NCBI RefSeq assembly: GCF_006345825.1
Contig: NZ_VCIX01000092.1
Coordinates: 2,232,001 to 2,296,000, forward strand
Source of the DNA: Paenibacillus paridis
GTDB taxonomy: Bacteria; Bacillota; Bacilli; Paenibacillales; Paenibacillaceae
Reading direction: 5' to 3'
Length of the DNA: 64,000 nt
Part shown: positions 28,218-36,487 of the stretch, piece by piece
How positions within the stretch are numbered: position 1 is the stretch's first letter
Layout of the letters: the number at the start of each line of letters is the position of its first letter
The notes under the pieces: generated by a model
Told to the model about the DNA's origin: nothing
What the model saw: the letters and a program-made list of their open reading frames with translations, nothing else
Database searches by the model: none
Position numbers and translations under genes: made by a program

Positions 28218-29756
28218 ATGACAAAACAACACGACATTGATGTACTCATCGTCGGAGCCGGCCCTTCCGGTTCCACATTAGCGGCAGACCTACTAAGGCG
28301 TGGACTTCGAGTACGGCTAGTCGACAAGGCACCGCACGCATTCAAAGGCTCCCGTGCCAAGGGTCTACAACCACGCACACAGGAGGTATTTGAAGATCTC
28401 GGCGTCCTGGGCGAGGCTTTCGCGGAAGGCGGCCCCTACCCTCTCGCTGGCTTCCACCTCGGCCCTATCACCATACCTTGGCGGATGCAGAAGCAAAGCA
28501 AAGTTATGCCTGCCGTACCTTATCCGAATATTCTTCTGATAGCTCAGCACCGCACTGATGCCATCTTGCACCGCTTGCTCGTTCGCCTCGGCCTCCGTAT
28601 TGAGTTTGACACCGCATTAGTTAGTTTCGAACAGGATGCCTATGGAGTAACGGCGACACTCTCTTCAGGGGAAACAGTCACCAGCAGATATCTGATTGGA
28701 GCCGACGGCGGCTCGAGCACCATCCGTAAGGCCGCTGGTATACGGTTCGTAGGAGAAACCGATAACTCTGATCGAACGCTCATTATCGACGGCACGATTG
28801 ACGAATTATCACGCAACCGATGGCATATGTGGCCGCGCACATACGGGAAGTCGGTCGGAGCCTGCCCACTGCCCAACTCCAACCAGTTCCAAGTCATGAT
28901 TCGTCTGAATGCAGACGAATCATCTGATCTCGATGAAGCTGCCATGGCCGACCAGTTCAAGACGCTTACAGGTTATCATCTCCATGACATTACCTGGACG
29001 TCGGTGTTTCGGCCTAATGTCCGGCTCGTCGAGAACTACCGTGTAGGCGGCGTCTTTCTAATTGGCGATGCCGCACACGTCCATACTCCGGCCGGCGCGC
29101 AGGGGCTCAACACCGGTGTACAAGACGCTTACAATCTCGGCTGGAAACTCGGTCAGGTCATCGCGGGCGCACCCGACTGTCTTCTCGACAGCTACCAGGC
29201 CGAACGGCAGCCTATCGCTGCACGCGTCCTTGGCAAGTCAAGCGAGCTATACTCTGGTCTCGACAAGCATCGTCTTTCCAGCCTTAAGCGTGGAGACGAG
29301 GAGCGACAGCTCTTAATCTCTTACTACGCTGGGCCACTTGCCCACATCGATACTCCGGCCACTAAGACTCTGAAGGCAGGAGACCGAGCGCCAGACGCAA
29401 CCTGCACAGGATCCGATGGGGTACAACGTCTGTTCGATGTGCTCCAAGGGCCACATTTCACCCTGCTGGCCTTCGGTACCAATGCTTCCTTGGCTCTCTC
29501 TGAATTGACCTGGCCAACCAGCGGGGCGCAATTGCGTAGCTATTCCGTAGTCACAGGGAATCAAGCGGACGAAAATTGCCTCCATGACACAACTGGCAAA
29601 CTAGCAAGTATCTATGGCATTTCCTGCGACACGTTAGTGTTGATACGACCAGACGGTTATATCGGAAGCATCATTACAACCGATTGGTTAACAGCCTTTG
29701 ATAACATAGCTAAAATGATTACTCCACCACTAACCAGTACGGCACATATGGTCTGA
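28218..29756 (+). CDS. FAD-dependent aromatic monooxygenase (PheA/TfdB/MhpA type)
   Basis: 512 residues. FAD motif VLIVGAGPSGSTLAADL at the N-terminus, the DG motif LIGADGGSSTIRKAAG near 160, and the GD motif FLIGDAAHVHTPAGAQGLNTGVQDAYNLGWKLG near 280 mark a class A flavin monooxygenase. The last ~120 residues form the thioredoxin-like C-terminal domain of phenol-hydroxylase-type enzymes (FTLLAFGTN). It would hydroxylate a phenolic or polyketide substrate with NADPH and O2; antibiotic inactivation is possible but not shown. It has an ATG with TGGAGG. Codon usage is clearly more GC-rich than its AT-rich neighbours, a sign of recent transfer. Confidence 0.88.
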   Translation: MTKQHDIDVLIVGAGPSGSTLAADLLRRGLRVRLVDKAPHAFKGSRAKGLQPRTQEVFEDLGVLGEAFAEGGPYPLAGFHLGPITIPWRMQKQSKVMPAVPYPNILLIAQHRTDAILHRLLVRLGLRIEFDTALVSFEQDAYGVTATLSSGETVTSRYLIGADGGSSTIRKAAGIRFVGETDNSDRTLIIDGTIDELSRNRWHMWPRTYGKSVGACPLPNSNQFQVMIRLNADESSDLDEAAMADQFKTLTGYHLHDITWTSVFRPNVRLVENYRVGGVFLIGDAAHVHTPAGAQGLNTGVQDAYNLGWKLGQVIAGAPDCLLDSYQAERQPIAARVLGKSSELYSGLDKHRLSSLKRGDEERQLLISYYAGPLAHIDTPATKTLKAGDRAPDATCTGSDGVQRLFDVLQGPHFTLLAFGTNASLALSELTWPTSGAQLRSYSVVTGNQADENCLHDTTGKLASIYGISCDTLVLIRPDGYIGSIITTDWLTAFDNIAKMITPPLTSTAHMV

Positions 29757-30288
29757 TGATCAAAAGAAGTACTCTGAGGGGGCTAGTCCCACTATCTCGA
29801 TTAGCGACCTTTTCAAAAGCTAGCTACGCGATGTGGCATAATACCGAGAAAATTTTTAACTTTCGTGGATGGTACGTACGATTCATTTTTTTCATTTGGC
29901 AGCAGTTGCTTTATTACTGAGGCTTGTCAGTATATTTAGTTACTACGTTATACGTCCTTGTCGATCAGGTGTACATTCATACTCGGAAGTTGCTAAAAAC
30001 GGAGTTTAATTAATCACATACGAAGATTACGAACAGGCTACCACAGTTCGCCCCTTTTTAGCCGCGAGTAATTTAGGCTTTTCGTAATATCGCCTATGCA
30101 GTAAATCTGTTCTCGCCATGATGGTGAGCATTTGACCGAGCAAAGAGTGAGAAATAATGAATGGAGGGCAACTTGCCCTCTCCATATACAAGAAACCCTG
30201 CAAATACTATGATCTGTAGGCTCCTCAAAGATAATGTTTAAAGGGCAATGACCCGTATAGAACTTACATTGTACTAAAGCGCTTTTTA
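29757..30288. other. Intergenic stretch without a recognisable gene
   Basis: No frame with a convincing start was seen on either strand. A short hairpin GAGGGC-AACTT-GCCCTC lies at 30164-30180 without a T-run. The stretch borders a cotJC fragment and may be debris of the same event. Confidence 0.5.
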
Positions 30289-30375
30289 AAGTATAACGTG
30301 GAGTTGTAGGACAGCTTGAAGCTCCTTCGTGAACAAAATATTGTACATTCGCTGCGTTTCCTTGAATCTTTTTCG
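30289..30375 (+). pseudogene. 3' fragment of a second cotJC, opposite strand
   Basis: The rightward strand encodes KYNVEL, a TAG stop, then DSLKLLREQNIVHSLRFLES, which parallels DVDLQDSLKFLREREIVHSLRFREA at the end of the intact CotJC encoded leftward less than 200 bp away. The stop sits where CotJC has Gln (CAG to TAG). The DNA is diverged at many third positions, so this is an old paralogue fragment, not a fresh duplication. The rest of the copy is absent. Confidence 0.7.
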
Positions 30376-30465
30376 CTTGTCCTTGGTGCCTTTTGTTAGG
30401 CTTCGCCCTTTATCCCTAGTAGCAATACAACTTTATTTTTAGTGCACTCGGTCGAGAGGTTCCTT

Positions 30466-31035
30466 CTAATAAAAGATCTTCTCATCCCGTTTTTCCTTAA
30501 GTATTTCCACCGCTTCCCGAAACCGCAGCGAATGCACGATCTCGCGCTCCCGCAGGAACTTCAAGCTGTCCTGCAAATCCACATCGTCTGTCAGGTCAAT
30601 CAACCACTGATATGTAGCGCGAGCTTTCTCCTCCGCTGCAATATCCTCATACAGATCCGCGATCGGATCGCCTTTGGCTTGAATATACGCAGCCGTCCAC
30701 GGAACGCCGCCTGCGTTCTCATAGAACAGAGCGCTGTCATGGGCAACGTAATGTGCGCCAAGCCCGGCTTTTTTCAATTGCTCCGGCGTGGCATCCTTTG
30801 TCAGCTTGTAGATCATGGTGGCGATCATCTCTAGGTGAGCAAATTCCTCTGTTCCTATGTCTGTAAGAAGACCTATTACTTTATCCGGTATCGTGTAGCG
30901 CTGATTCAAATAACGCAATGCTGCTGCCAGTTCACCGTCTGCACCTCCATACTGTTCCATTAAAAATTTGGCCATTAAAGGATCACATTTACTAACGCGA
31001 ACGGGATATTGCAATTTTTTCTCATACACCCACAT
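30466..31035 (-). CDS. cotJC: Spore coat protein CotJC (manganese-catalase family)
   Basis: 189 residues, the usual CotJC length. MWVYEKKLQYPVRVSKCDPLMAKFLMEQYGG is the family N-terminus. Metal ligands of the di-manganese site are visible as Glu residues in EQYGGADGE, EEFAHLEMI and EEKARATYQ. Made in the mother cell and assembled into the inner spore coat with CotJA. It is the third gene of a leftward cotJA-cotJB-cotJC operon, 45 bp after cotJB. Confidence 0.95.
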   Translation of the reverse strand: MWVYEKKLQYPVRVSKCDPLMAKFLMEQYGGADGELAAALRYLNQRYTIPDKVIGLLTDIGTEEFAHLEMIATMIYKLTKDATPEQLKKAGLGAHYVAHDSALFYENAGGVPWTAAYIQAKGDPIADLYEDIAAEEKARATYQWLIDLTDDVDLQDSLKFLREREIVHSLRFREAVEILKEKRDEKIFY

Positions 31036-31080
31036 ATGAACTTTCCTCCCATAAAAGAAGATTTTAGCAAATCGCTTTGA

Positions 31081-31344
31081 TTAAACCTGCCATGGCCAGG
31101 GCGTTAAATTCCAAGTCCAAGGAGTACCGGTTAAGCTCTGCCCAAAATGTTTTAAAGGACCATATTTTAATTCATAATGATGAGCGATTTTCTGCCTTAA
31201 TTGTGCATATTGATTGTATCGCTGAATTGAATTCATATCCTCAGGATGCGTATCCAAATATAAGTTCAGCTCCACTAAAACAAAATCAACAGCCTGTAGC
31301 TCATGCAAAAGCTCATAATATTCCTCGTTTAAAACATTAGTCAT
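31081..31344 (-). CDS. cotJB: Spore coat protein CotJB
   Basis: 87 residues. YYELLHELQAVDFVLVELNLYLDTHPED is the conserved CotJB core, and the C-terminal GPLKHFGQSL...WTWNLTPWPWQV is the family's Trp/Pro-rich tail. Second gene of the cotJ operon, 17 bp after cotJA. Its role in coat assembly is not defined in detail even in B. subtilis. Confidence 0.94.
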   Translation of the reverse strand: MTNVLNEEYYELLHELQAVDFVLVELNLYLDTHPEDMNSIQRYNQYAQLRQKIAHHYELKYGPLKHFGQSLTGTPWTWNLTPWPWQV

Positions 31345-31361
31345 AACCAGTTCCCTTCTTT

Positions 31362-31571
31362 CTATTTAATACTTTTCGGGTTATATGGACTGTATAATGC
31401 AGGCCAAAGAGTACCATATTTCAAGGCTTCGATTGGAGTGAATTGGGGTAGATTTGCGGGCTGAAATGGAATAAATAATTGTGGTGGTGTGCTGTAGCTC
31501 TTTACCAAAATCGGTGGACAAGGATCGTGTGGACTTACAAATGGCTTATAAAAGCGTACTTGATTATCCAA
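31362..31571 (-). CDS. cotJA: Spore coat protein CotJA
   Basis: 69 residues, Pro-rich. FYKPFVSPHDPCPPILVKSYSTPPQL and the FTPIEALKYGTLWPALYSPY segment are the CotJA signature. It starts at an ATG with GAGAGGAG about 13 nt upstream. First gene of the cotJ operon; in B. subtilis it is sigma-E dependent. A CATATATT (31605-31612, leftward strand) could be the sigma-E -10; no clear -35 was assigned. Confidence 0.93.
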   Translation of the reverse strand: MDNQVRFYKPFVSPHDPCPPILVKSYSTPPQLFIPFQPANLPQFTPIEALKYGTLWPALYSPYNPKSIK

Positions 31572-31818
31572 GTTGAAGTCTCCTCTCTTTATGTTTTACA
31601 TTTCAATATATGTAAAGATACTTGCCCATAAGTACAGCTAGTTTCTTAATGTATATTTATAATTGTGTATAAAATCTCACTTAGCTTACCGTAGCAGATA
31701 GTAATATGCTTCTGTTGTATTCTAAATCCGTTCTGAAGTATATCAGACTCACTAATAATGAATATTAAAGATTCGAAAGGAAATATTATTCGAGAATATT
31801 AATAATAGGAGTGATATT

Positions 31819-31941
31819 TTGAAAAAGGAAATAATTTTTAAACCGAAGCAGCCAAACCTTTGTAAAGGTTGTATGTGGGGAAATTGGGATGGCCTAAAAC
31901 AATTTTGCTCGAAGCAAATTTGCATGAAATCAGAAAATTGA
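31819..31941 (+). CDS. Cys-rich mini-protein, 40 residues
   Basis: The TTG start has AATAGGAGTG upstream. The product contains [12 protein letters not shown] and, 16 residues later, FCSKQICMK: two CxxC/CxxxC-like pairs framing Trp-Gly-Asn, the arrangement of small zinc-binding or phage-type proteins of this size. It ends exactly where RNase J homology begins. No named family recognised. Being an intact frame with a good ribosome binding site, it may be real, but it is short. Confidence 0.45.
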   Translation: MKKEIIFKPKQPNLCKGCMWGNWDGLKQFCSKQICMKSEN

Positions 31942-33334
31942 CGGAAATATACCTTTTAATTGAAAATCAAGAAAAAGTACGCGCATTAGTAATTACGCAT
32001 GGTCATGAAGATCATATCGGCGGAATTCCTTATATTTTGAGACAGCTAAATATTCCTGTTATGGAACTAAGTTGACACTCGGATTAATCAAAGGAAAATT
32101 AAAAGAACATCGACTCAAAGGAAATATATTTCATGAAGTTAAATCAGACTCATTAATTCAGTTGGGAAGAAGCTTTCAGCTTTCTTTTTTCCGGACAAAC
32201 CATAGCATTCCTGATAGCATTGGGATCGTATTAAAGACTCCGGAAGGTACTGTCGTTCATACCGGAGACTTTAAATTCGATTTATCCCCTTCAAATAAAC
32301 AATTCCCTGACATTCACAAAATGGCAAAAATCGGTGAATCAGGAGTGCTGGTTTTGTTATCTGAGAGCACGAACGCAGAACGACCAGGCTTTACTCCTTC
32401 TGAACAATTGGTTGGCGAAAAAGTTACTGATGCTTTTCAAAAAGCAAAGCATAAAATATTTTTGTCAACGTTCGCCTCCAATATTAATCGTTTGCAGCAG
32501 GTTGTAGATGCTGCCACTCTAACCAACCGCAAGCTTCTACTGCTTGGACGCAGTATGATCAATGTAGTAACTATTGCTCAGGAACTTGGTTATATCCATA
32601 TTCCCAAAGGCATGTTAATTGAAGCGAAAGAGGCAAATCTGCTCTCTAGAGAAATAGTTGCTGTACTGTGTACCGGCAGTCAGGGTAAACCACTTGCTGC
32701 ACTTTCTCGTTTAGCCAGTTCCACGTACCCTCATACTGAAATCTTAGCTGTTGATACGGTTATCCTCGTCATCACCAATTCCTGGAAATGAAAAGAATGT
32801 AGCAAATATGCTAGATCATCTTTACATGCTTGGTGCACACGTCATTCAAGGGTCAGGTGTATCCACAGGGATGCATGTGTCCGGTCACGGAAGCCAAGAA
32901 GAACTTAAGCTAATGCTGACATTAATGAAACCAACGTATTTCATCCCTATCCACGGAGAAAATCGCATGTTATATCAGCATCGATTGCTTGCTGAATCAG
33001 TAGGAGTAGAGAAGGACAATATATTTATATTGAATAACGGTGATGTTCTTGACCTATCAGAAAATGGTGTACAACAATCACGAAAAGTTACTACCGGTAA
33101 TACGCTTGTCGATGGTTTTGGTATTGGTGACATCGGAAACATTGTATTGCGCGACAGAAAACATCTCGCTGAGGATCGCTTAGTCGTATTGAAGGAACCA
33201 TTCTCTCCGGACCCGATATTATAAGCCGTGGTTTTGTTTACGTCAGAGAATCCGAAGCTTTCTTAGGCGAAGTTAGTCGTCTTGTGCTGAAAACTATTGC
33301 TGAGCTACAAGAGAATGGTAATGATGGAAAATAA
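31942..33334 (+). pseudogene. Broken RNase J (metallo-beta-lactamase ribonuclease) gene
   Basis: Three consecutive frames read as one RNase J. Frame 1: [26 protein letters not shown] (the HxHxDH metal motif). One missing T near 32059 shifts to frame 2: [13 protein letters not shown]...VHTGDFKFD...LSTFASNINRLQQV...VLCTGSQGKPLAALSRLAS. A second shift near 32765 leads to frame 3: SPIPGNEKNVANML...VSGHGSQEELKLML...FIPIHGE. A small deletion near 33195 shifts to GPDIISRGFVYVRESEAFL, ending at 33334. The N-terminus is missing and the C-terminal domain is absent. A full RNase J must lie elsewhere, since the activity is normally essential or important. Confidence 0.88.
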
Positions 33335-33450
33335 TCGATTTTAAAGCATCGTATTAAAGAATCCACAAGCAAGTTCCTCTATACAAAAACGAAAAGGCGG
33401 CCCATGGTTTTGCCAATCATTATCGAAATTTAATGAATTCTAGTTTGTTG

Positions 33451-33486
33451 CCTTTACTTCTTTCTGAGGTAAAGGTTATTTTTCAT
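33451..33486 (+). terminator. Terminator
   Basis: CCTTTAC pairs with GTAAAGG (33469-33475) and is followed by TTATTTTT. It lies about 120 bp after the RNase J remnant. The rest of 33335-33686 shows no gene. Confidence 0.6.
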
Positions 33487-33686
33487 ATTTCAGTGTGCTA
33501 AGTCATTGTATCGATGTGTATTTAAGCATGGTTAATCTGGAAAAGAAATAATGCAGCTTCAGATTAAAAAACGTGGAAAGGATTTGTTTTACTACCAATT
33601 TACTTCTTAAGTATATTGAGTATAAATTTAAACTTAACTACAAAATATACGATTGTATTAAAAATAAAACAGAGCGAGGTAATCAA

Positions 33687-34022
33687 ATGAAAATCTTAGT
33701 AATTGGCCTTATCAGTTGTTTAATGATGTTTAACTCAATTTCAGTATCAGCAGAAAGTGCCGCTAATACACCAGGACAGGAGCTTCGTTACGATGTCAAT
33801 CGCGTCACTAAAGACACTAATCGAATATTAAATACAGATGATACTTAAAATTACCGAACCAATAATTACAATACATCTATGAACGCTAACAACTATAGAA
33901 CAAATGCAACAGCAGACAATCGTGGTTCTAATTGGGGTTGGCTTGGTCTTCTAGGTCTTCTTGGATTAGCAGGTATGAGAAGTCGTGCAACTGATCGTGA
34001 TCGTGACCGAGAAGGTGCATAA
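33687..34022 (+). pseudogene. WGxxGxxG-family small secreted protein interrupted by one stop
   Basis: The ATG at 33687 follows GCGAGGT. The first 53 codons give a signal peptide (ILVIGLISCLMMFNSISVSAES) and a linker. Codon 54 is TAA. The same frame then continues for 57 codons (NYRTNNYNTSMNANNYRTNA...) to SNWGWLGLLGLLGLAGMRSRATDRDRD, the C-terminal WGxxGxxGxxGL-AGM motif of small Bacillaceae WGxxGxxG proteins. Everything except the single stop is intact, so this is either a fresh nonsense mutation, a sequencing error, or read-through. A GGGGGC-GCCCCC hairpin follows. Confidence 0.7.
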
Positions 34023-34032
34023 TTGAGTAACA

Positions 34033-34049
34033 GGGGGCAGCTAGCCCCC
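34033..34049 (+). terminator. GC-rich hairpin after the WGxxGxxG gene
   Basis: GGGGGC-AGCTA-GCCCCC, 11 bp after the stop codon. No T-run follows, so termination is uncertain. Confidence 0.45.
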
Positions 34050-34620
34050 AAGCCTTACACTACCGTACGTATGAGGCTGTTAATAGCTGAAGTAAATACC
34101 CATTTAAGTAATTTCCATTCATTTCCTCTACAGTTGAAAACTTAAAAATCAATATAGCTGCTGCTGTATCTTCCATAATCCCCTATGCTCACCCTCAAAT
34201 TTTTCTATTTCCATTTTAATTGATTCGCGAGTTTACAAATTTCTTTTACAGACTCTTTCTCTCATCGACATAGTGAGTCTCTCAAATTCTTTGGCACTCA
34301 TTTTCAACACTACTGGGTTTTTGTTACTATTCATTACTCAATTTGGTGGCTAGTGTGTCTTTGTTCGTATTTCACTTACGTTCTATACAGTCGCTTTAAT
34401 AAGAAGAAATTTCAATGCTAAATAAGAACCTGCGGTAATAACTTTATAAAAATAAAATAGGCCTCTAATGGCATAACGCCTTCTATTACATAGATTATTT
34501 CAAGTCATTTGATTATTTCAATTAAAACCCCTTTTCGCTAAGGATATGGACATACCACTTTTGTTTCTGAACATAGCCTAGCCTGTTAAAAGAGTGTTTT
34601 GCACTCAATAAGAATGCAAA

Positions 34621-34662
34621 AGTATAAATATGGGTGGGGAGGTCCGTCCTGAACCTGTAATT
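34621..34662 (-). repeat. Repeat element copy B
   Basis: GGGTGGGGAGGTCCGTCCTGAACCTGTAA resembles copy A at 26411-26441 (GGAGTGGAGAGTCCTGTCCTGAACCTATAG). The outer stem of copy A is not conserved here. Only the core is shared, so the relation is suggestive. Confidence 0.35.
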
Positions 34663-34712
34663 CCAACTGCCCCAAAATCACTACATGCCCATACCGGATT
34701 CAAATCTTACGA

Positions 34713-34907
34713 TTAACAACAGTTGCCGCCAGACGAACAGGAAGGATCAAGGCGGCACCGCTCACCATAATCGTCCAGATGACCTCTGGCTCTGACTAAC
34801 CGTGTACCCCACATGATGAATACTACAGAATTTAGATAAGAGTAAATAAATGTCCTCATTCTGGTAATAATACTCACGATGAAATAAAGGAAAAAGCTCA
34901 AATTCAT
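34713..34907 (-). CDS. Doubtful small protein with hydrophobic N-terminus and Cys-rich tail
   Basis: 64 codons: a hydrophobic N-terminus (LSFFLYFIVSIITRM), then RARGHLDDYGERCRLDPSCSSGGNCC at the end. No ribosome binding site is visible before the ATG. The four Cys in the last 16 residues are unusual and the reason it is listed. It could be a chance frame or a remnant. Confidence 0.2.
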   Translation of the reverse strand: MNLSFFLYFIVSIITRMRTFIYSYLNSVVFIMWGTRLVRARGHLDDYGERCRLDPSCSSGGNCC

Positions 34908-34987
34908 GATAAGTTTTCAAACTAAACGCATGTTATTACTCTATCAGCTGGCCCCATTACAAAATAATTTGATCGAAGGTGATGATA

Positions 34988-36481
34988 TTGAAAGGACTCC
35001 TTAAGTTACTTCTTCACTCCTTTTCCAATTCTAATAATGAGCAGCATGACGATCAAAATAGAAATGAACAGGATCATAATCAAACAGAAATCACACTTCC
35101 TCACTTACTCAATGAGTTCAGTGACTGCGCTGATTTTATCCACCATACTTATGCAGCCAAACGTATAGACGTCCTTTTTTTTGGACATATGATCGACGAG
35201 ACGAGGCTTGCATCTGAACTTATGCACTATCTGCATACCAATGAAGATCTTTATACACTTCTGCAACATTCTAATTTCATTCGAACAAATAATTCAAAAG
35301 AGACGGTAGAAGGTATATTAGCGGGCAATGCAGTCATGCTATACGGTGATATGGCCTACTTTATCGATGTTTCTTCTGATATATCACGAGCAATTGATCA
35401 ATCCGAAACGGAAACCGTTATCACAGGTCCTCATGAATCATTTAATGAAGTCGCGAGTACAAATCTGTCGCTAATTCGTAGAAGAGTAAAGAGTTCACAT
35501 CTTAAAGTAGTCAAGCTACCTGTAGGCGAAGTAACTAATTCCAACATTTACGTCCTCTACATCAAAGATCTGGTTAATATGGAGCTTGTACAGTTAATAA
35601 CGAAAAGGATTGAAAAAATCGAAATCGATGCCGTATATGACATCAATATGGTGATCCAATATATTGATGATGACCCCTATTCGATCTTCCCTCAGTTTCT
35701 TACATCAGAGCGTCCCGATGCCATTGCCTCTAAACTCGTTGCTGGCAGGATTGTTGGTATGATGGATGGTAGCCCGTCTATGTTTAGCGCGCCTACTTCC
35801 TTCTTTGAATTTTTCTCGTCATCGGACGATTATTATCAGCGCTGGATGCTCGGAACTGCTACAAGGCTTCTGCGCTTTATCGCATTCATCATTACGATTT
35901 CATTTACCTCTTTATATGTCTCGATTACTACCTTTCAATATGAAATGATACCTGAAAATTTGTTAATTACACTTGCTGAGTCAAGAAGTCGCGTCCCTTT
36001 CCCCCCGGTGTTAGAGGCCTTGCTAATGGAGACAACCATCGAACTGCTAAGGGAAGCAGGAGCGCGTTTGCCAACCAAGATCGGACAAACCATCGGTATC
36101 GTTGGTGGTATTGTTATTGGACAGGCAGCCGTATCAGCTGGGCTCACGAGCAATATTTTGATTATTTCCGTTGCTGCCTCCGCTATTTCATCCTTTGTCA
36201 TTCCCAGCTATATCATGAGCGCTTCATTTCGATTAATTCGGTTTGGATTGATTTTATTAGCTGGAATATGGGGAAATATGGGGATCGCATTTGGTATTTC
36301 GTATATTGTGATTCACTTAAGCGGACTGACAAGCTTGGGAACTTCATACGTCACCCCGATTGCTCCATATAAACCCAAGGATTGGCTGGATGTCTTTATT
36401 AGGGCCCCTTTCAGTATGATTAGAGAACGTCCAAGCCAGTCCAAAACCCCTAACAAAATAAGAAATCGAATGAGGAGGTAA
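34988..36481 (+). CDS. Spore germination protein, GerA family (A subunit)
   Basis: About 497 residues from a TTG at 34988, which has AAGGTGAT at correct spacing; earlier GTG/ATG codons at 34979-34984 overlap that site. The N-terminal soluble domain (to ~residue 240) and the membrane half (~285-470, about five helices) fit GerAA/GerBA/GerKA. SERPDAIASKLVAGRIVGMMDGSPSMFSAPTSFFEFFSSSDDYY and RVPFPPVLEALLMETTIELLREAGARLP are strongly conserved family stretches. It forms the germinant receptor in the spore inner membrane with the next two products. Its 3' end encodes the ribosome binding site of the B gene. Confidence 0.95.
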   Translation: MKGLLKLLLHSFSNSNNEQHDDQNRNEQDHNQTEITLPHLLNEFSDCADFIHHTYAAKRIDVLFFGHMIDETRLASELMHYLHTNEDLYTLLQHSNFIRTNNSKETVEGILAGNAVMLYGDMAYFIDVSSDISRAIDQSETETVITGPHESFNEVASTNLSLIRRRVKSSHLKVVKLPVGEVTNSNIYVLYIKDLVNMELVQLITKRIEKIEIDAVYDINMVIQYIDDDPYSIFPQFLTSERPDAIASKLVAGRIVGMMDGSPSMFSAPTSFFEFFSSSDDYYQRWMLGTATRLLRFIAFIITISFTSLYVSITTFQYEMIPENLLITLAESRSRVPFPPVLEALLMETTIELLREAGARLPTKIGQTIGIVGGIVIGQAAVSAGLTSNILIISVAASAISSFVIPSYIMSASFRLIRFGLILLAGIWGNMGIAFGISYIVIHLSGLTSLGTSYVTPIAPYKPKDWLDVFIRAPFSMIRERPSQSKTPNKIRNRMRR

Positions 36482-36487
36482 TGAATC

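Larger units (their letters stand above)
34050..34987. other. Long AT-rich intergenic region
   Basis: More than 900 bp with only short frames. It holds an inverted repeat TTTTGCA (34597-34603) with TGCAAAA (34615-34621), repeat copy B (34621-34662) and one doubtful leftward frame (34713-34907). The promoter of the germination operon must lie near its right end; such operons normally use sigma-G, but no clear match was found. Confidence 0.5.

Noticed and set aside
30276-30285. Palindrome AAAGCGCTTT resembling a cre or LacI core
   Set aside because: Lacks the flanking TG/CA of cre and has no gene start downstream; it borders the cotJC remnant.
31869-32075. Open frame of 68 codons with HGHEDH
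   Set aside because: It is a segment of the broken RNase J gene, and its apparent start lies inside the Cys-rich mini-gene in another frame.
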